A DNA stretch of 64,000 nucleotides, taken from Vanessa cardui (Eukaryota > Arthropoda > Insecta > Lepidoptera > Nymphalidae). Where the stretch lies: contig NC_061147.1 of the NCBI RefSeq assembly GCF_905220365.1, positions 2,542,001 through 2,606,000 of the forward strand. The letters are read 5' to 3'. Within the stretch, counting starts at the first letter, position 1. Each line of letters opens with the position of its first letter. A program made the translations under genes and the position numbers. Under the pieces are notes generated by a model. The model was given only the letters and a program-made list of their open reading frames with translations. It was not told where the DNA came from and did not search any database. Positions 40,886 to 53,396 of this stretch are shown one piece after another.

Positions 40886-41170
40886 CCCTGCTCAGGTGGT
40901 GTATGTCCTGAGCATGGATGCCCAGAGAGGGATTCTCCACCGCTGTCGCTGATGGTACCCTCCTGGGGTAATTTAACCAAATTCTGCACAACCATCAAGT
41001 TTTGGGGGGGAGGGGGATTGGGCCTCCGGAACTCTCACTTACCGGACGAAACGCGGTAGCATAACTACCACTTTACGCCGATTTTAAGTGAGAGAGTGGT
41101 ACTTCCCCGGGCGTGCCGGCCCATTCGGCTGTAACCCGAAGGTATACAGCGTGGCACTACCACTTGCAAG
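40886..41170 (-). other. GC-rich 5' region of the CR1-like LINE
   Basis: Contains 'GGCCGGCACGCCCGGGGAAG' on the minus strand and long G and C runs, including GGGGGGAGGGGG at about 41003 on the plus strand. No ORF1 with knuckles. Probably 5' UTR or the remnant of a first ORF. Confidence 0.55.
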
Positions 41171-41188
41171 CTATTGGCCAACGTCCTA

Positions 41189-41267
41189 AAAACCTTCTCC
41201 TCTTAAAGTGATGAGGGCTTAGCACAGCAGTCGGAAAATTACAGGCTGTTACTACTTCTACTACTAA
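41189..41267 (+). mobile_element. SINE family A 3' fragment
   Basis: AACCTTCTCCTCTTAAAGTG and CACAGCAGTCGGAAAATTAC with a TTACTACTTCTACTAC tail. Abuts the 5' end of the LINE. Confidence 0.65.
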
Positions 41268-41342
41268 CGGCCAACCCCTAAATTGCGAGCATAACCGCAA
41301 TTAACAACTAGTTTTTTTTTTATAATTAAAGACAACATATAT

Positions 41343-41480
41343 CCATTATCCTCCTGCCCTTATTCCAGTTGTAATTGGGTCGGCGCAGCAAGTCTTCCAT
41401 ACTTCTCTGTCTGACGTCATCTCATACAATAACACTATATACATTCTCCACCCATCGTTGCAGTTGTCCTCCCTTTGTAT
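41343..41480 (-). repeat. LINE fragment (GTCGGCGCAGCA type)
   Basis: 'CCTGCCCTTATTCCAGTTGT' then GGGTCGGCGCAGCAAGTCTT and CTGTCTGACGTCATCTCA. This sequence is common in lepidopteran genomes as a piece of a LINE ORF. Short and decayed. Confidence 0.5.
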
Positions 41481-41505
41481 CTATACCAACTGCTAGGGTA
41501 ATGTC

Positions 41506-41690
41506 GTATCCGCCACCTTGGCTTATAGATTGCAGATCTCGGCACCCTGTGTTCAATTCCCAGATCGAGACGACAAAAAAGAATTTGTTTAGTAATTCTC
41601 TATATAGTGTAGTCTGACCAGTTGTTCCTGTGCTTGAACTCTGCCGTCCCAACATGATGAGAGTATGGGAATAAAGGCTTCGCTCTTGTT
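41506..41690 (+). mobile_element. Third tRNA-like SINE, fragment
   Basis: TATCCGCCACCTTGGCTTAT with a B-box-like GTGTTCAATTCCCAG and later 'GTGCTTGAACTCTGCCGTC'. One copy only. Confidence 0.45.
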
Positions 41691-41794
41691 AAACCCTTGT
41701 ATGCAGTGTGTTCCGTATAAATGAGCAAACTCCCTTGAGTACAGCTGGTATGACCGAAATTAAGGGTATCATATAATGATGATCGCTTGAATGA

Positions 41795-41960
41795 TACAGA
41801 ATTTATTGTAAAAAAAAGACCCGCTGAGTTTCTTTCGCCATTTCTCCTCAGGTCAGGGTGTTCCTTCTTCCGAACTGGTGGTAGTGTTTAATTTGACCAT
41901 CAATAACAAAGTGTAATGCTTCTACGTTGAATAAAGTAATTTGAGTTTGATATTTGAATG
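41795..41960 (+). repeat. Family E-like tail, variant with TTTGAGTTTGA end
   Basis: GACCCGCTGAGTTTCTTTCG, 'CCGAACTGGTGGTAGTG' and GAATAAAGTAATTTGAGTTT. Same variant as 28341-28500. Confidence 0.6.
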
Positions 41961-43387
41961 TTTACTAAAGGCCGTCTTGTGTCAAGGTACAAAAATAAAT
42001 GATGTAAATAACTATAATTAATATTTCCTGTGTGCAGTTTGCTATTTCCAAAATATAAGCCCTAATAGTGTCAAGTTTCGATATACAAAAGATAATTAAT
42101 CTTATGCTCATACAAAAATCATTCTGTCCTTTTTCTTCTTTATAAAATATGATGAGTAAAAAAGATGCAACATCGTAATGTTCACAAAAGCGATTAACCT
42201 CAATTAAGTCGTGTAAATATTTATAGAGAACACGGATAGCTAGTAAACCCGGGAGTCGAACTGGTGTATATTTAGAAACTGGAACAAATGTTGAAATGTA
42301 CTAAGAAGTAACAACCGTTAACAAATTATTACGTAAATTCAAATTTCGAATGAAAAGTATTTTCAAGGTCATGAACAACCAATTGCGTTCAAGAAACTCC
42401 ACCAATCAAAAAGCTCAACGTTTATATGACACGTCTATAATTGAATTAAAAGTTACAGTGTTTGAAAAATATAATATAAATTTAATAATCTATATATGTA
42501 ACAATTTCTCGTTTTTTTTCTCAAGTATTTATGCAATATTTACTAATTCACACTATCTTATGTTATAGATTTAAGACAAGCATGGGATGTATACTATACA
42601 TATACAGTTTATATATTAGGCGACAATATTTGATTAATCGAATAAGTTATAATTTTATTAAAAAAAAAAGAATATTATGTTTAACTTTAGTTTAATTTAG
42701 ATGCGTAGTTTTAGATATACAATTTGATAATTTGTTTATTTATCACTTTGGAAACTGTTGGTTTGGAAAGACTTGCATTATACTATTCTTGTAGGTAGCT
42801 GTTATCTTAGCTCTTTACATAATATATACATATATGATAAACGCGAATGAAACTTAGATCTTATCTCTTACCTCTTCACGCTTAAACCACTGAACCGATT
42901 TGGATGAAATTCTGTATGGAGATAGTTTATCTCCCGGAAAAGAACAAAGGCATTATTAAATATAGCCTTTGAAGGTACGTAAAGTTTTCAAATTATCATA
43001 TTAAAGCAATTCGTTTCATGATAGTTGTTTATAATAAATTATTAAAAAAAATATATAACAAAGGAACAAAAATAAAATATTCATTAATTATCTCTACAAC
43101 TAAGGATTATTTCATAGTAATTACCCTAAATTCGATCCAAGTCTCTCATCACGGACATATGTCAGTCTTAGAGCTAATTGTTCATAAACTTTAGATAATA
43201 CACTTACGGGTATTAGCCGCGCTATATCGTAAGGCCGGTAAGACTTATATTAGCATAAATATGTCAGCGCGCTTAATAAGCCGCTGGGATGCGTATCACC
43301 GATGTCTTGTTTGCTATTAATATATATTTTTTAATTCTGGATAGCATTGTTACTTGTATTCAATTTATATTGTGGTATGTGCAAGAA
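41961..43387. other. AT-rich stretch without gene
   Basis: A generic LINE tail at about 42862-42965 ('CCACTGAACCGATTTGGATG'). The frame at 42350-42568 is AT-biased and not protein-like. Otherwise no feature. Confidence 0.45.
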
Positions 43388-43687
43388 GAGCTGAGATGGG
43401 CCAGTGTTTAGAACGCGTGCATCTTAACCAATGATTGTGGGTTCAAATCCAGACTAGTACGACTATATATGTATGTACTTAATTTGTGTTTATAATTCAT
43501 CTCGTGCTCGGCGTTAAAACATCGTGAGGAAACCTGCATGTGTCTAATTTCATCGAAATTCTGCCACATGTACATTCCACCAACCCTCGTTGGAAAAGAA
43601 TATGTTCCAAACCGTTATCGTTAATAGAAGAGGAGGCCTTATCTCAGCAGTGGGTAATGTACAGGCTGGTACTTTACTTTACTTTTA
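43388..43687 (+). mobile_element. SINE family A (ACTTT-tailed), diverged
   Basis: GAGCTGAGATGGGCCAGTGT head, B-box GTGGGTTCAAATCC, 'CATCGTGAGGAAACCTGCAT', tail TACTTTACTTTACTTTTA. A 14-bp deletion in the GGAACAGCGTGGTGG segment. Confidence 0.88.
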
Positions 43688-43694
43688 TTATGCA

Positions 43695-43890
43695 TTACCG
43701 TGTGGTTAGGTACCATGATTAAATATTCTACCGTTATTGCAATTTGTACAATACTTATTGCTATATAAAATAAAATTGGTGGCATTGTATGGGTAGTATT
43801 TATTACAGCGGAAGTATGATATAGGTGGTGACCACTTACCATTTGGTGGTCCGGAAGACCGTTTGTCTAGCTATAATTAAAAAATAATAA
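43695..43890 (+). mobile_element. Family C element, decayed
   Basis: 'GGTAGTATTTATTACAGCGG' and 'GGTGACCACTTACCATTTGG' keep C order. Outer ends are lost. Confidence 0.45.
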
Positions 43891-44227
43891 AACGTCTGTA
43901 TGTTTTCGATTTATGGTATTGTGTAATCAATATAATGCAGTTTTGTAAATGCATTCAAAGTAGTAATTGGAAGCGTTTTTTTATTTACTGTCAGTGCCGA
44001 CTTCGCTCCGGAGAAATTTATTAAAGATAGGAGACATTTTATTGTTACAGCTAAACGACGGCCTTATGTCGAAGCGAACGATTTTTTGGTTTCACGTAAT
44101 TTGGTATCGGTATTATGTTTGAGAGATATTCCATTTGAAACGGTATTATTTTTGACACAAATAGTGATAGCTCGGCTAATATGCATGATGTAAATATAAC
44201 ATACATGACACTCAAAATTAATGCAAT
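43891..44227. other. AT-rich stretch without gene
   Basis: No feature supported. Confidence 0.35.
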
Positions 44228-44470
44228 GACGACCTCCGTGGTCGAGTGGTGTGTGCATAGATATTCATAGGTAGACACGCCACTCCGAGGTCCCGGGTTC
44301 GATTCCCGGCCGAGTCGCTGTAGATTATCATTAGTTTTCTATGTTGTCTTGGATCTGGGTGTTTGTGGTACCGTCGTTACTTATGATTTTCCATAACACA
44401 AGTGCTTAAGCTACTTACATTGGGATCAGAGTAATGTATGTGTTGTTGTCTCATATTTATTTATTTATAT
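44228..44470 (+). mobile_element. SINE family B
   Basis: GACGACCTCCGTGGTCGAGT head (A-box-like), B-box CCCGGGTTCGATTCCCGGCC, body 'GGGTGTTTGTGGTACCGTCG' and 'ACTTACATTGGGATCAGAGT', tail with TTATTTATTTAT. The best preserved family-B copy. Confidence 0.88.
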
Positions 44471-44881
44471 TTTATCGTACAAGTGAAAAATTTTGATTAG
44501 TAGTTCCAAAGAGAGTAATCCTCTACATACAAAAAACAAACATTTTTTTAATATATTCGTATAGATTATATTATTATAGATTAATTTCTGTATAGTTTGA
44601 TTGGTTCCGGAGAAAGATCAAACCAGTAGTGTAGCTTAAATATCATACAGAGAATTCAGATGAAGCTTCGCTTATAAACCTGAAACCTACCAGTGGTTTA
44701 AATACGATTTAAAAAAGTTTTTTCAACAAAAACATACTTTTTTTTCGAATCAGTCAGTGACGTTGACTTTTTAATTATAATTATACAAGACTTATCGGAT
44801 GTAACTCTACCAATGAACATTAATAATTATTCATGTAAAATTGTTTAATTTTCTTGTTTATCTATATAAATAAGTTGTGTT
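44471..44881. other. AT-rich stretch without gene
   Basis: No feature supported. Confidence 0.35.
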
Positions 44882-45092
44882 TATATCTTAACCGATGATT
44901 GTGGGTTCAAACCTAGAAAAGTACGATTATTTTTCATGTGCATTTGTTATTCATCTCATGCTCGGTGGTGAAGAAAACATGCATGTGCCAAATTTAACGA
45001 AATTCTGCTACATCTGAATCATCCCGCACTGGAGCAACATGGCGGAATATGCTCCTGACATTCTCCTCAAATTTACAGCCTGTTACTATATA
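44882..45092 (+). mobile_element. SINE family A, head lost
   Basis: TATATCTTAACCGATGATTG then TGGGTTCAAACCTAG. Shortened through the 3' half. The A-box head is absent. Confidence 0.75.
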
Positions 45093-45167
45093 CTTAGTAG
45101 ATCATGTACGTCAAACCTTATAAATTAAATACTTGCGTCGCATTTGTTCGTATTAAAAATGGAAAAC

Positions 45168-45345
45168 ATACATGTCTGTCTGTATGACGCTCTTTCACTA
45201 CCAAACGACTGAACCGGATTTGATGAAATTTGATATGGAAGAAAAAATTTAATTTCAACGAAGAACATAGGCTACTTTTTCCTAACACATGATAACCAAG
45301 CCTCTAAAACGCACGCGAAGCCGCGGGCGACTACTGGTAGAAATA
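45168..45345 (-). repeat. RTE-like tail, family F
   Basis: CATGTCTGTCTGTATGACGC, 'CCAAACGACTGAACCGGATT', 'AACATAGGCTACTTTTTCCT' and 'CGCACGCGAAGCCGCGGGCG'. Reverse of the F layout at 5500. Confidence 0.65.
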
Positions 45346-45707
45346 TAAATATATGTTATTAATGAAACTAGCAGTTGTAAATACGCACCCCGCCCATCAA
45401 ATCTCGCTACGTTTACTCCGCTGTACGATTGAGTACGAAAATGATAAATGGCGACTCTGAATACGTGGTATTCCTGATGTTTGTTAAAAACAACTTACGT
45501 GAAGCAATACGTATAATTTTGATTGAAACTATTGTATGTATTTGCTAAAGAAATATAGTAAGGTGAGATAGGACGAAATCATGCAATTGGTACATACATA
45601 TGTTACATATCGTCCCGTTGATCAAGGACCTAGCTTATAAGGCTTTAGATTCCGAGGACCAGATCTCAAATTCCAAATCAGACCAGTAATTTTTATTCGA
45701 TATTGAG
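45346..45707. other. AT-rich stretch without gene
   Basis: No feature supported. Confidence 0.35.
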
Positions 45708-45930
45708 TAGGTTACAACCACTCGCCAGGTATTCTATCGTAGGTAAAGCAGTAGTGGCTAGTATTGCTATGTTCCAGTTTAAAGGATGAGTGAGCCAGTG
45801 TAACCTTAGGCACAACGGATTAAATACAATATCTCCCAAGGTTAGTGGTACATTGGTCTGATGTATGGTCGCTATTTCTTATAAAGCTAATGTCAATGGT
45901 AGTTGGTGACCACTTACCATCAAGAGCATA
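45708..45930 (+). mobile_element. Family C element, diverged
   Basis: GGTTACAACCACTCGCCAGG, 'GGATGAGTGAGCCAGTGTAA', 'CCAAGGTTAGTGGTACATTG' and 'GGTGACCACTTACCATCAAG'. The termini are eroded. Confidence 0.65.
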
Positions 45931-46080
45931 GAAAACGCTTAAAGCTGTTCTAATTCATTGTAACATAATTTAATATTTTTTATACGAATTAATTCTGATC
46001 TCACTTAGGTCTAGTCTGATTGCTCTTTCGTCGGATAGAAATAGCAGGTATTTTGCTATACCATTCTTTTTTATTTTCTC

Positions 46081-46190
46081 TTGGTGGTAGGGCTTTTGTG
46101 CAAGCCCATCTGGGTAGGTAACACCCATTTATCAGTTATTCTTACCATCTGGTAGCCCATATGCTCGTCCGCCAAAATATTCCATAAAAA
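46081..46190 (+). mobile_element. Family C element with large internal deletion
   Basis: Both ends are present, TTGGTGGTAGGGCTTTTGTG and 'CCCATATGCTCGTCCGCCAA' then TTCCATAAAAAAA, but about 170 bp between TTATTCTTACC and the 3' part are missing. Confidence 0.75.
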
Positions 46191-49084
46191 AATATCAAAT
46201 ATCTAACCCTAAAATAGCTAACCCTTGCAGATATAATCTTGAATAATTAATTTATCGTTGTAAAAAAATCATGGTACATCATTTCAATTCACGTCAATTC
46301 TCTGACGTCACAAAACACTCACACAATATTGGCTTCTATATAACATTTAATAACGCCAGAATTTGTATAATTATGACGCTGACATAGCACAGTACAATGG
46401 ACGGCTTAGTACAACCAGTTTTTGCTTATTATATTTAATCAGCTATAACAACTGTGTAAGAAATAGTTTTTAAATCGCCAATGTTTGACGTTTGGTGGCC
46501 AATATATATGGTGGTATATTAATAAAAAAACAAAGAATCGATTTTTAAATGTTTAATTTTAGAATTCAATCATCGAAGCTGCCACCAGTTTCAATATTCA
46601 TCTTGTGTTTCGTCACAGTACTCACACAATGTTGGCTTAGCTAGTTACTAAGAAAACAAGAATTGGTGAAATCTTCGCCATAAACAAAATAGAGAACAAT
46701 AGCCATTTTTTTCAAAGCCATGTTCGGTTGTTAAGTTTTTCATGTATAACTTTATAGTAATGCTGTATTAAACTTTGCGTGTCGTGATGAGTGGGATTAG
46801 TAATAATTCTTTGTTTTATTATCATGTGATAGAAATTAGTAATTGACCGATTTTTTCATATGAAGGATAGGTGGTCTGGCAAATGTTCGGCGCTCTGGTG
46901 GTGATCAATAAATACTGCCAACCGATTTAGCATATAACACCATTCATTACATAAACAATGCGTTACTTTAAGTACTGACATGTTATTTTACATTATATCA
47001 CTGAATCCCGTTTGGGCACCTACCTACCAGTTTGAAGAGTGCGACGCACCTTAATATAATACTGATCTAAGCATCAGACTCATTTACCAATCTATCTAAT
47101 CTCAATATACCTATTTTAAATGAAAAAAAGACCATTGCACTCAAAAACAACCTTGAAATATTACACTTTTCGCACCAAAGAGGTTTCTCCTCAAAGAGAC
47201 ACAATAACACTTAGCATAAGCGAATTTCAAATGACCCTCGAGTCAGAACGAATTGTAATTCTGACATTATCGCGATCAAACAAATATTCTCTGAATAAAA
47301 ATACGAAGCATGTTTTTTAATATTTAATATTAATTATCATTCGAAACGTGCAAAATGCTCCCACATTTCATTAACTTGTCAAGCTGTCAGTGCGCAGAAA
47401 ATATTAAATATGAAAATTAATTTAACATTACGAAACAATCTTAGCGTTGTGCAAAAAAACGCAAAAACAATACCAAGAAGGAGGTTCTTTAACAAACAAT
47501 CGATTTGCATATGTCCCTGTCCGGGCATTGAATCCCGGATCGCGTGCAACGATATAATAATTCAGCGGTTAATTGACAAGCCTGTCTGTCTGTCTGCGCA
47601 TACGTATCTCGACAACTGCTGACAGCCGTCCGTATGTGGTACCTTTTTTTTATTTTCAATGGTTTATTTCAATGGGACCGGGGTCCTGATGTTTGTAGCC
47701 TTTTATGTAGATTTGCTTTGTTTTTAGTTAATGATTCAAATGTACCTACGTTTCTTACTATACTGGTATTGGCTTTTTTGTAATCTTAAATGTCTAACTT
47801 TGAGCATATATCAACCAGAAGTTTTTGAACTGTTTAGTTTATTCTACGCATAGTACAAGCCTGAAACCAGCTGAGTTTCTTTCGATAGATTATCTCTAGT
47901 TCGACTTTTAATGTTTTTGTGTGTTTCCTTTTTTAAAACAATGGTTGTTTTGAGTCTGACCAATAAATGGGTGTTTTGCTTGGATATTGATAGAACACAT
48001 TTCAATTTATATCTCTGTTTTAAATTCTCTGAGATGAAACGATAATACTCAGCAAAGTTTTCAATGAAAATATTTCTTTTAAATAATCACACAAAAATAT
48101 GCTTTAAGTAAAATTCTTGTATTTATACAAATTGTTAATACAAGTATTCCGAGATCTTTTGTCTTTCCGTTGGATACAAACTTTCTCACAACTTTAGTTC
48201 GGCATTTGCTCCCGACCGTGATCCTCAAAAGGCTTAAAACTTCATTCGTATCTTTGGATCAGAAATGTCTGAGTTGGGCTCGGCTACAAGAATTATATTA
48301 TTTTGCGGCAAGCGGTAAAGATATCAATGTTATCTGACGTGATAATGCTTTTTGGTAAACAATATTTGGTGAAGTTACTCAAGGCCTTTGATTCAGGAGA
48401 CGGATACTTTAATTTCAAATCAATACTTGATTTGACCTATTCATAGTTTTGGGTATGTTCCCTCAACTGTTCCAGGAAAGGTTTTACCGCGGTTAGCAAA
48501 ATAAGTAGCTAGTGCAAAATCACCTTGGATACAGAATTGAACACACCCAAAAAATTTACCGCATAGAGATTTGTTAATATTATTAATGAGAGCCTAGAGA
48601 CTTCCATGTTTGGTCAAAACAGCCAAATTACCAATGGCCAACTTATCACTAACTCTTAAATCGTAAATGTATAATTCTTGTGTCAGTCTTTATTTTTACC
48701 GCTTTTAACCACTTTTAACCGGTAATAGTGCTTTGTTCAAGTCAAGCTGGATAGCATCCGCTTTCAAGTCATTGCCAATTAACAATACTTTGCAATGCTG
48801 TATGTGCGTGTTAGTATTCTGTGTGAGAATGTAATTACAGGCACAAGGGACAGAACATCTTAGATCCTGTACTAATTCAAGTGGCTTATATTTTGGTGTT
48901 ACATTTACGTATTCGCCTCTTAAGCCCTAAAGTAAATTTAAAAATTCATAAATACTTTATACGTTATGACTCCCTTAAATTTTAGGCCTAGTCCGATTTT
49001 GTGATCGATCACCTTGATAATTGGTATATTGGCACGAGAAAGCCTCAAGCTTTTTTTTGTAGATGATAAAAAGGCGTGGAATTA
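46191..49084. other. Long AT-rich stretch without gene
   Basis: A faint family-C-like trace near 46860-47050. Frames at 47120-47320 and 47410-47622 are not convincing proteins. 47516-47545 (CCCTGTCCGGGCATTGAATC) forms a small GC hairpin. No other feature. Confidence 0.45.
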
Positions 49085-49316
49085 ATACCTGTTGACTTCC
49101 AGGCAGGATATATTAATTTAAATAATTGTATTTAACTAACATGACTTTGTATTTTTAAATCTTAAAAAAGAGTAACTACTGAGTTTCTAGCCGGTTCTTC
49201 TCGGTAGAATCTACTTTCCGAACCGGTGGTAGCTTCACTTAATTGTTAAGTGACGATTCAAAAGTTCTTGAAAAAGCCCACTTGAATAAAGTTTATTTTG
49301 ATTTTGATTTTATATT
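49085..49316 (+). repeat. Family E retroelement 3' end, best copy
   Basis: TGTTGACTTCCAGGCAGGAT, 'GAGTAACTACTGAGTTTCTA', 'ATCTACTTTCCGAACCGGTG', 'CACTTGAATAAAGTTTATTT' then TGATTTTGATTTTA. AATAAA precedes the T/A-rich tail by a few bases. Confidence 0.75.
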
Positions 49317-49854
49317 CTTAACTACTTTAAACTTACGTTATAAATGTGAAAGCAAGTCTGTCTGTATATTGCTGTTTATCACCAGTCGAATGAACTCAAT
49401 TTGTTTTAACTCTAAGATGTTTGATGTCAGTATCAACAAGTAAAACGCGAGCGAAACCGCGTACGACTAGTTGTTTATAAAATTGGCTTCCTCATTAATG
49501 TTTCTCCCAAGTTCGAACACAAGGTCTGGACTCAAACATGATTAGCATCTAATATCAGCTGCACAAAGAGAACGCATCGGTACATTAGCTATGAATGCTA
49601 TGATTAATCGGATGTATGTGTTAACGTTTCCTATCAGCTGTTTGCGATGATAATGGACACCACGACGCCCCCCAAGGTATGATGAATGAAAAACTATTTG
49701 TATGTCAAACTACTTACTGTATAGTTAAATTCACTTCGTATGTTTTATACGAAGTGAATTTAACTCGGAAGGGTTCATTGTTTATCAATGAAGAGGAGGT
49801 ATTTGGTTCCATTGGGTTTGATGGTACCGAATTATGATATTGTCATCGTTGCAT
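49317..49854. other. AT-rich stretch without gene
   Basis: A perfect short palindrome at 49734-49764 (TTCACTTCGTATG mirrored as CATACGAAGTGAA with a small loop). A family-F scrap near 49350-49470 (AAACGCGAGCGAAACCGCG). Confidence 0.45.
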
Positions 49855-50060
49855 TGCCTTTTTTTAAGTATAATATAAATAGGTACCTGATTGTAAGTGG
49901 TAACCATGCCTTATACCGCCAATGCGCTATCAACATTGAGAACTACAATTATATGTCTCCTATACTATTACACTGGCTAACTTACCCTTCAAACCAGAAC
50001 ACAACAATACTGTAGTCTGTATAGTGGTTCGACGTTAAACGGTGGATGGTACCCTATGTT
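49855..50060 (-). mobile_element. Family C element, decayed
   Basis: ACCTGATTGTAAGTGGTAAC, 'CACTGGCTAACTTACCCTTC' and AAACCAGAACACAACAATAC in C order. Borders approximate. Confidence 0.6.
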
Positions 50061-50392
50061 AGTTTCAAATATATACGGTTAATTTTTAGTTAAAATTAAT
50101 TTCTATTTTTGTATTTTTTACAACGATTAAAATTATGAATAGTAAGGGCTATTAAAGCAAAATAATGCAGAATTAGTAGAATTACCTCCTTTTGTGCACA
50201 GTTCTTATCTCCAAAAAGGGAGTGAGAGTTGATCTTATTTCTCATTTCTGCAGAGCACATTAGTATCCACTAACAAGTATATCCATGAATTATAAAAGAC
50301 ATTAGACGTTTCTTATGCAGGCTTAAACTCGCGTGTCTCGTTAAGACCCATGACTTCCGTCTGCTAGGACAACTTCGCTTTTTATATTTAAA
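50061..50392. other. Stretch with possible SINE remnant
   Basis: 50230-50385 has a faint reverse SINE-A order (GAGCACATTAG, GCTTAAACTCGCG, 'TCTCGTTAAGACCCATGAC'), too weak to call. Confidence 0.25.
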
Positions 50393-50660
50393 AACTAGCT
50401 CTACCCGCAACTTCGTTCGCGTTTATATTTAAGAAAACATTTATTGTAGTAGTCTAAGTTACTCCTTATTACATCAGCTTTATGACAGTGAATCTTCCAC
50501 CAAAATCGGTCCAGCTGTTCCAGAGAGGGACAAACAGATAGATAGAGAGACAAAAATTGAATTATTTGTGTGTGTAATGGGTAGACATACATATACATTT
50601 AGTCTAAAGAGGTAATTTAATATTACAAACAGATACTCCAATTTTATTATATGTATAGAA
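50393..50660 (+). repeat. LINE tail, family G
   Basis: AAACTAGCTCTACCCGCAAC, 'AAGTTACTCCTTATTACATC', 'AAAATCGGTCCAGCTGTTCC' and the end 'CTCCAATTTTATTATATGTA'. The fullest G copy. Confidence 0.7.
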
Positions 50661-51330
50661 ATGGTGCTCTCACTAATGTTGTATCTCTAAGGTTATATTT
50701 ATTTAATCATTCGCATTAGTTCCCCATACCCCTTAATCGTTTACATTATTAAAAATATATTAACAACAAACACATATCTGTGTGCGTGGTTTTGACAGAT
50801 TATATATACGTAAATAACCCCGACGCGGCTTTCGAGGTTCCAATCAATTTGAAAAACAAATATACGATACGCCCTTAAAAAGATAAACAGCACGGCGCCT
50901 TAATGAATTCCAACATATTGCGCTGTGCCTTGATGAAATATTAACTGTCTTATTTTATAAATACGATCACGCGAATCGCGTTATTGAATTATTAATATTA
51001 CATTCAGATTTGAATTTCGAATAAATACTTTTTGGTTTATCCATCTTTAAAATATACTTTTTTTTATTGTTATTGGTATATGTCGTGCAGCTTGGAGTAT
51101 ATATTTTGGGTATTTTATGTCAATATAGACCCATACCGTCTCGTCTAGACTCATTTCTTCGTCTAATCCGAAAAATGTATGAGGCAATTTTTGTTCGTCT
51201 CAGAAAAACACTTAGAACAGGACAATGGCTTGAAATCTAAGGAAAACTTGATGCAGCACTTCTTTAAAATTAACATCTTGTTTTCTATTGAATTAACAAA
51301 AGCTGTTTCCTCTAAAATATATATATATTT
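50661..51330. other. AT-rich stretch without gene
   Basis: No feature supported. Confidence 0.35.
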
Positions 51331-51546
51331 GACGACCGCCGTGTTCGAGAAGTGTGTACACCGATTTTCATGGGTACGCCGCTTTCGGCCAGGTTTGATT
51401 CTCGACCAAATCGATGTAGAAAGAGTTCATTAGATTTTATGTTATCTTGGGTCTGGGTGTTTGTGGTACCGTCGTTACTTCTGATTTTCCGTAACACAAG
51501 TGCTTTAGCTACTTACATTTGGATCAGAGATCAGTGTTGTCGCGTG
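51331..51546 (+). mobile_element. SINE family B, diverged
   Basis: GACGACCGCCGTGTTCGAGA head, a deletion that removes part of the tRNA-like middle, B-box region mutated to 'CCAGGTTTGATTCTCGACC', and body 'GTTTGTGGTACCGTCGTTAC'. Confidence 0.8.
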
Positions 51547-53396
51547 ACAATCAATTAGGTAACCTCTTTAAGTATATATTTATTAAAACTGTATAATTCA
51601 GACTCTGTCTATCACCATGGAGGTTTTCCTTACAATAATCGCAAAATAACATACATTTGGCCAACGTCCAAGCTATCCCGCGATCGTCTCGAGCTATTTA
51701 GATTTTATCGTTACCGGAATTAAATTCAGGAGAGGAAATCGCAAGATTAACGTTAGCAATTTACATCGCAATGTTTGCTGAACACTACGCTTGCTGTAAA
51801 GCAAGTTGGGAATAGCGGAATTGTGAATAATCTTAATTTAGTTCCCAAAAACTTGTCTAATAGTTTCTGATCCAGCGAACTTGGTAACGTTTAAATGGAA
51901 TCTGTTACGAAAGTAGCTGAAATTTTCATCATACTCATGTTACAGAATTGAATTTATAAAGTTATCAGCTATTCTAATATAAGAACACGCCCAACAAGAA
52001 ACTCAGTAATTATTGAATTCTCCTAATCAAATAAGTATCGATTATCAATCTGAAAGATACACTCCAAAACATAGACCAATAAATCACTTCATCCACATGT
52101 CTAATCCTTTTAAACGGAGATTAAGCGACGGATAACACGTGCCTATAAAGACTTACTTATTCAAACCAACACAGTCGCAAAAACACATTGCGTTCGTCAA
52201 AGAAAAACAGCAAAACCAAAAAACTAAAACAAACAGAGAAATAACGAAATCGCGTTTTAAAATATTTATATATTCAACGTACAAAACGACTAACGTCAGC
52301 TTTTTACATGTTTACGGCTTAACAAATAAACAGGACATACGTGATGGTATATTGTAAACATAATTTGCGTAAACCGTGCCAAATGTACTTGGCTTGGGTC
52401 CAATGGCCGTTCTGATGCGTCTAGGCCTTGAGGGTGAAACACAATACGCGACGGGATAGGTTTCTGAGCAAGACATCGACTATTGATTGCGTTTTGAGTG
52501 CATGCTATCTGATGTTTTAATAGCGACTTTCCGGTTTTCACTTGAGTTATTTTCACTTTTATTTATTACGTAATTAGCTGTTCTTAAATCGCTTGATTAA
52601 TTGTTTAAGTATGTTCATGGACCTATTTGTTGTAATGATTTTTTTTGGTTGACCCCAATAGTTTCGATGGCAGTTTTTCCTTAAAAATATTTGACTTTTA
52701 GTATATTCTATATATTTTTTTATTTCATAGGCCTCAAAACTGTTCCATTATTTCCAAATTATTGTATATGTATATAAAGTCCATAGAGTCGTTACTTTTG
52801 TACTAACTTTCACCAGACAAATGTTTCTAAGCGATATATTTGAATTGAACAATTCTTCTTTTTAATGTTTTCATGTGTCTGTTGTGAAAGTGTCGCCCCC
52901 ACAAAGGAATTAATAATACTAATACTGTAGAACAGGGTTTATGGCTCTTCCTTGTTTTAATTTAAAATGTTATTAATGTTTAGATTTGGGTAGATATCCA
53001 ATCATAGCATAATCTACCACTAGATCACTTAAGATTAATTTTGTCGGTTTTAAAAGTAATAAAAGGCTCAAGGGACATAATTTCTTACATCTCGATATCC
53101 CGTTCCCAAAATATTCTTATAATTAACTTTATTTTAAAAGCTAATAAACCGGTAATATCAGAAAACAAGTCTTCAAAGATTTTAAAAGGTCAAATAAAAC
53201 CATACTCAAAGCACACGCCGCATTACCTGTACACTTGATCGAGAGTACACGAGACTTAGCCTGACATTGATTGATCAGTGCCGGTCACAGAGTATAAAAA
53301 TCGAAATGGCATGACGATATATATGTCTATATTATATTACGTAACAATTTAGACATATATTTTTTAAGGATGAAGATGAAAGAAAAATTCATTCAA
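51547..53396. other. AT-rich stretch without gene
   Basis: 52380-52550 is less AT-rich, with an 86-residue minus frame (52296-52556) I cannot recognise. Family-E scrap near 51978-52010 (CAACAAGAAACTCAGTAATT). Nothing else. Confidence 0.4.

Larger units (their letters stand above)
37811..41170 (-). mobile_element. CR1/Zenon-like LINE, near full length
   Basis: About 3.36 kb. Poly(A) tail is the T run 37811-37826. The body holds one long ORF (37874-40885) and then about 285 bp of GC-rich 5' sequence up to roughly 41170, where composition drops sharply. No first ORF is seen, so it may be 5'-truncated or of a single-ORF type. A short AAACCTT occurs on both sides (about 37801 and 41190) and could be a target-site duplication. 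The Zenon/CR1 name is from general resemblance to lepidopteran elements, not a search. Confidence 0.85.

Noticed and set aside
40985..41020. Possible host CpG-island promoter at the GC-rich block near 41 kb
   Set aside because: It is continuous with the CR1-like LINE and ends where the LINE ends, so the GC content belongs to the element.
52296..52556. 86-residue minus frame
   Set aside because: No recognisable motif, no duplicate and no splice context. It could be chance in a less AT-rich patch.
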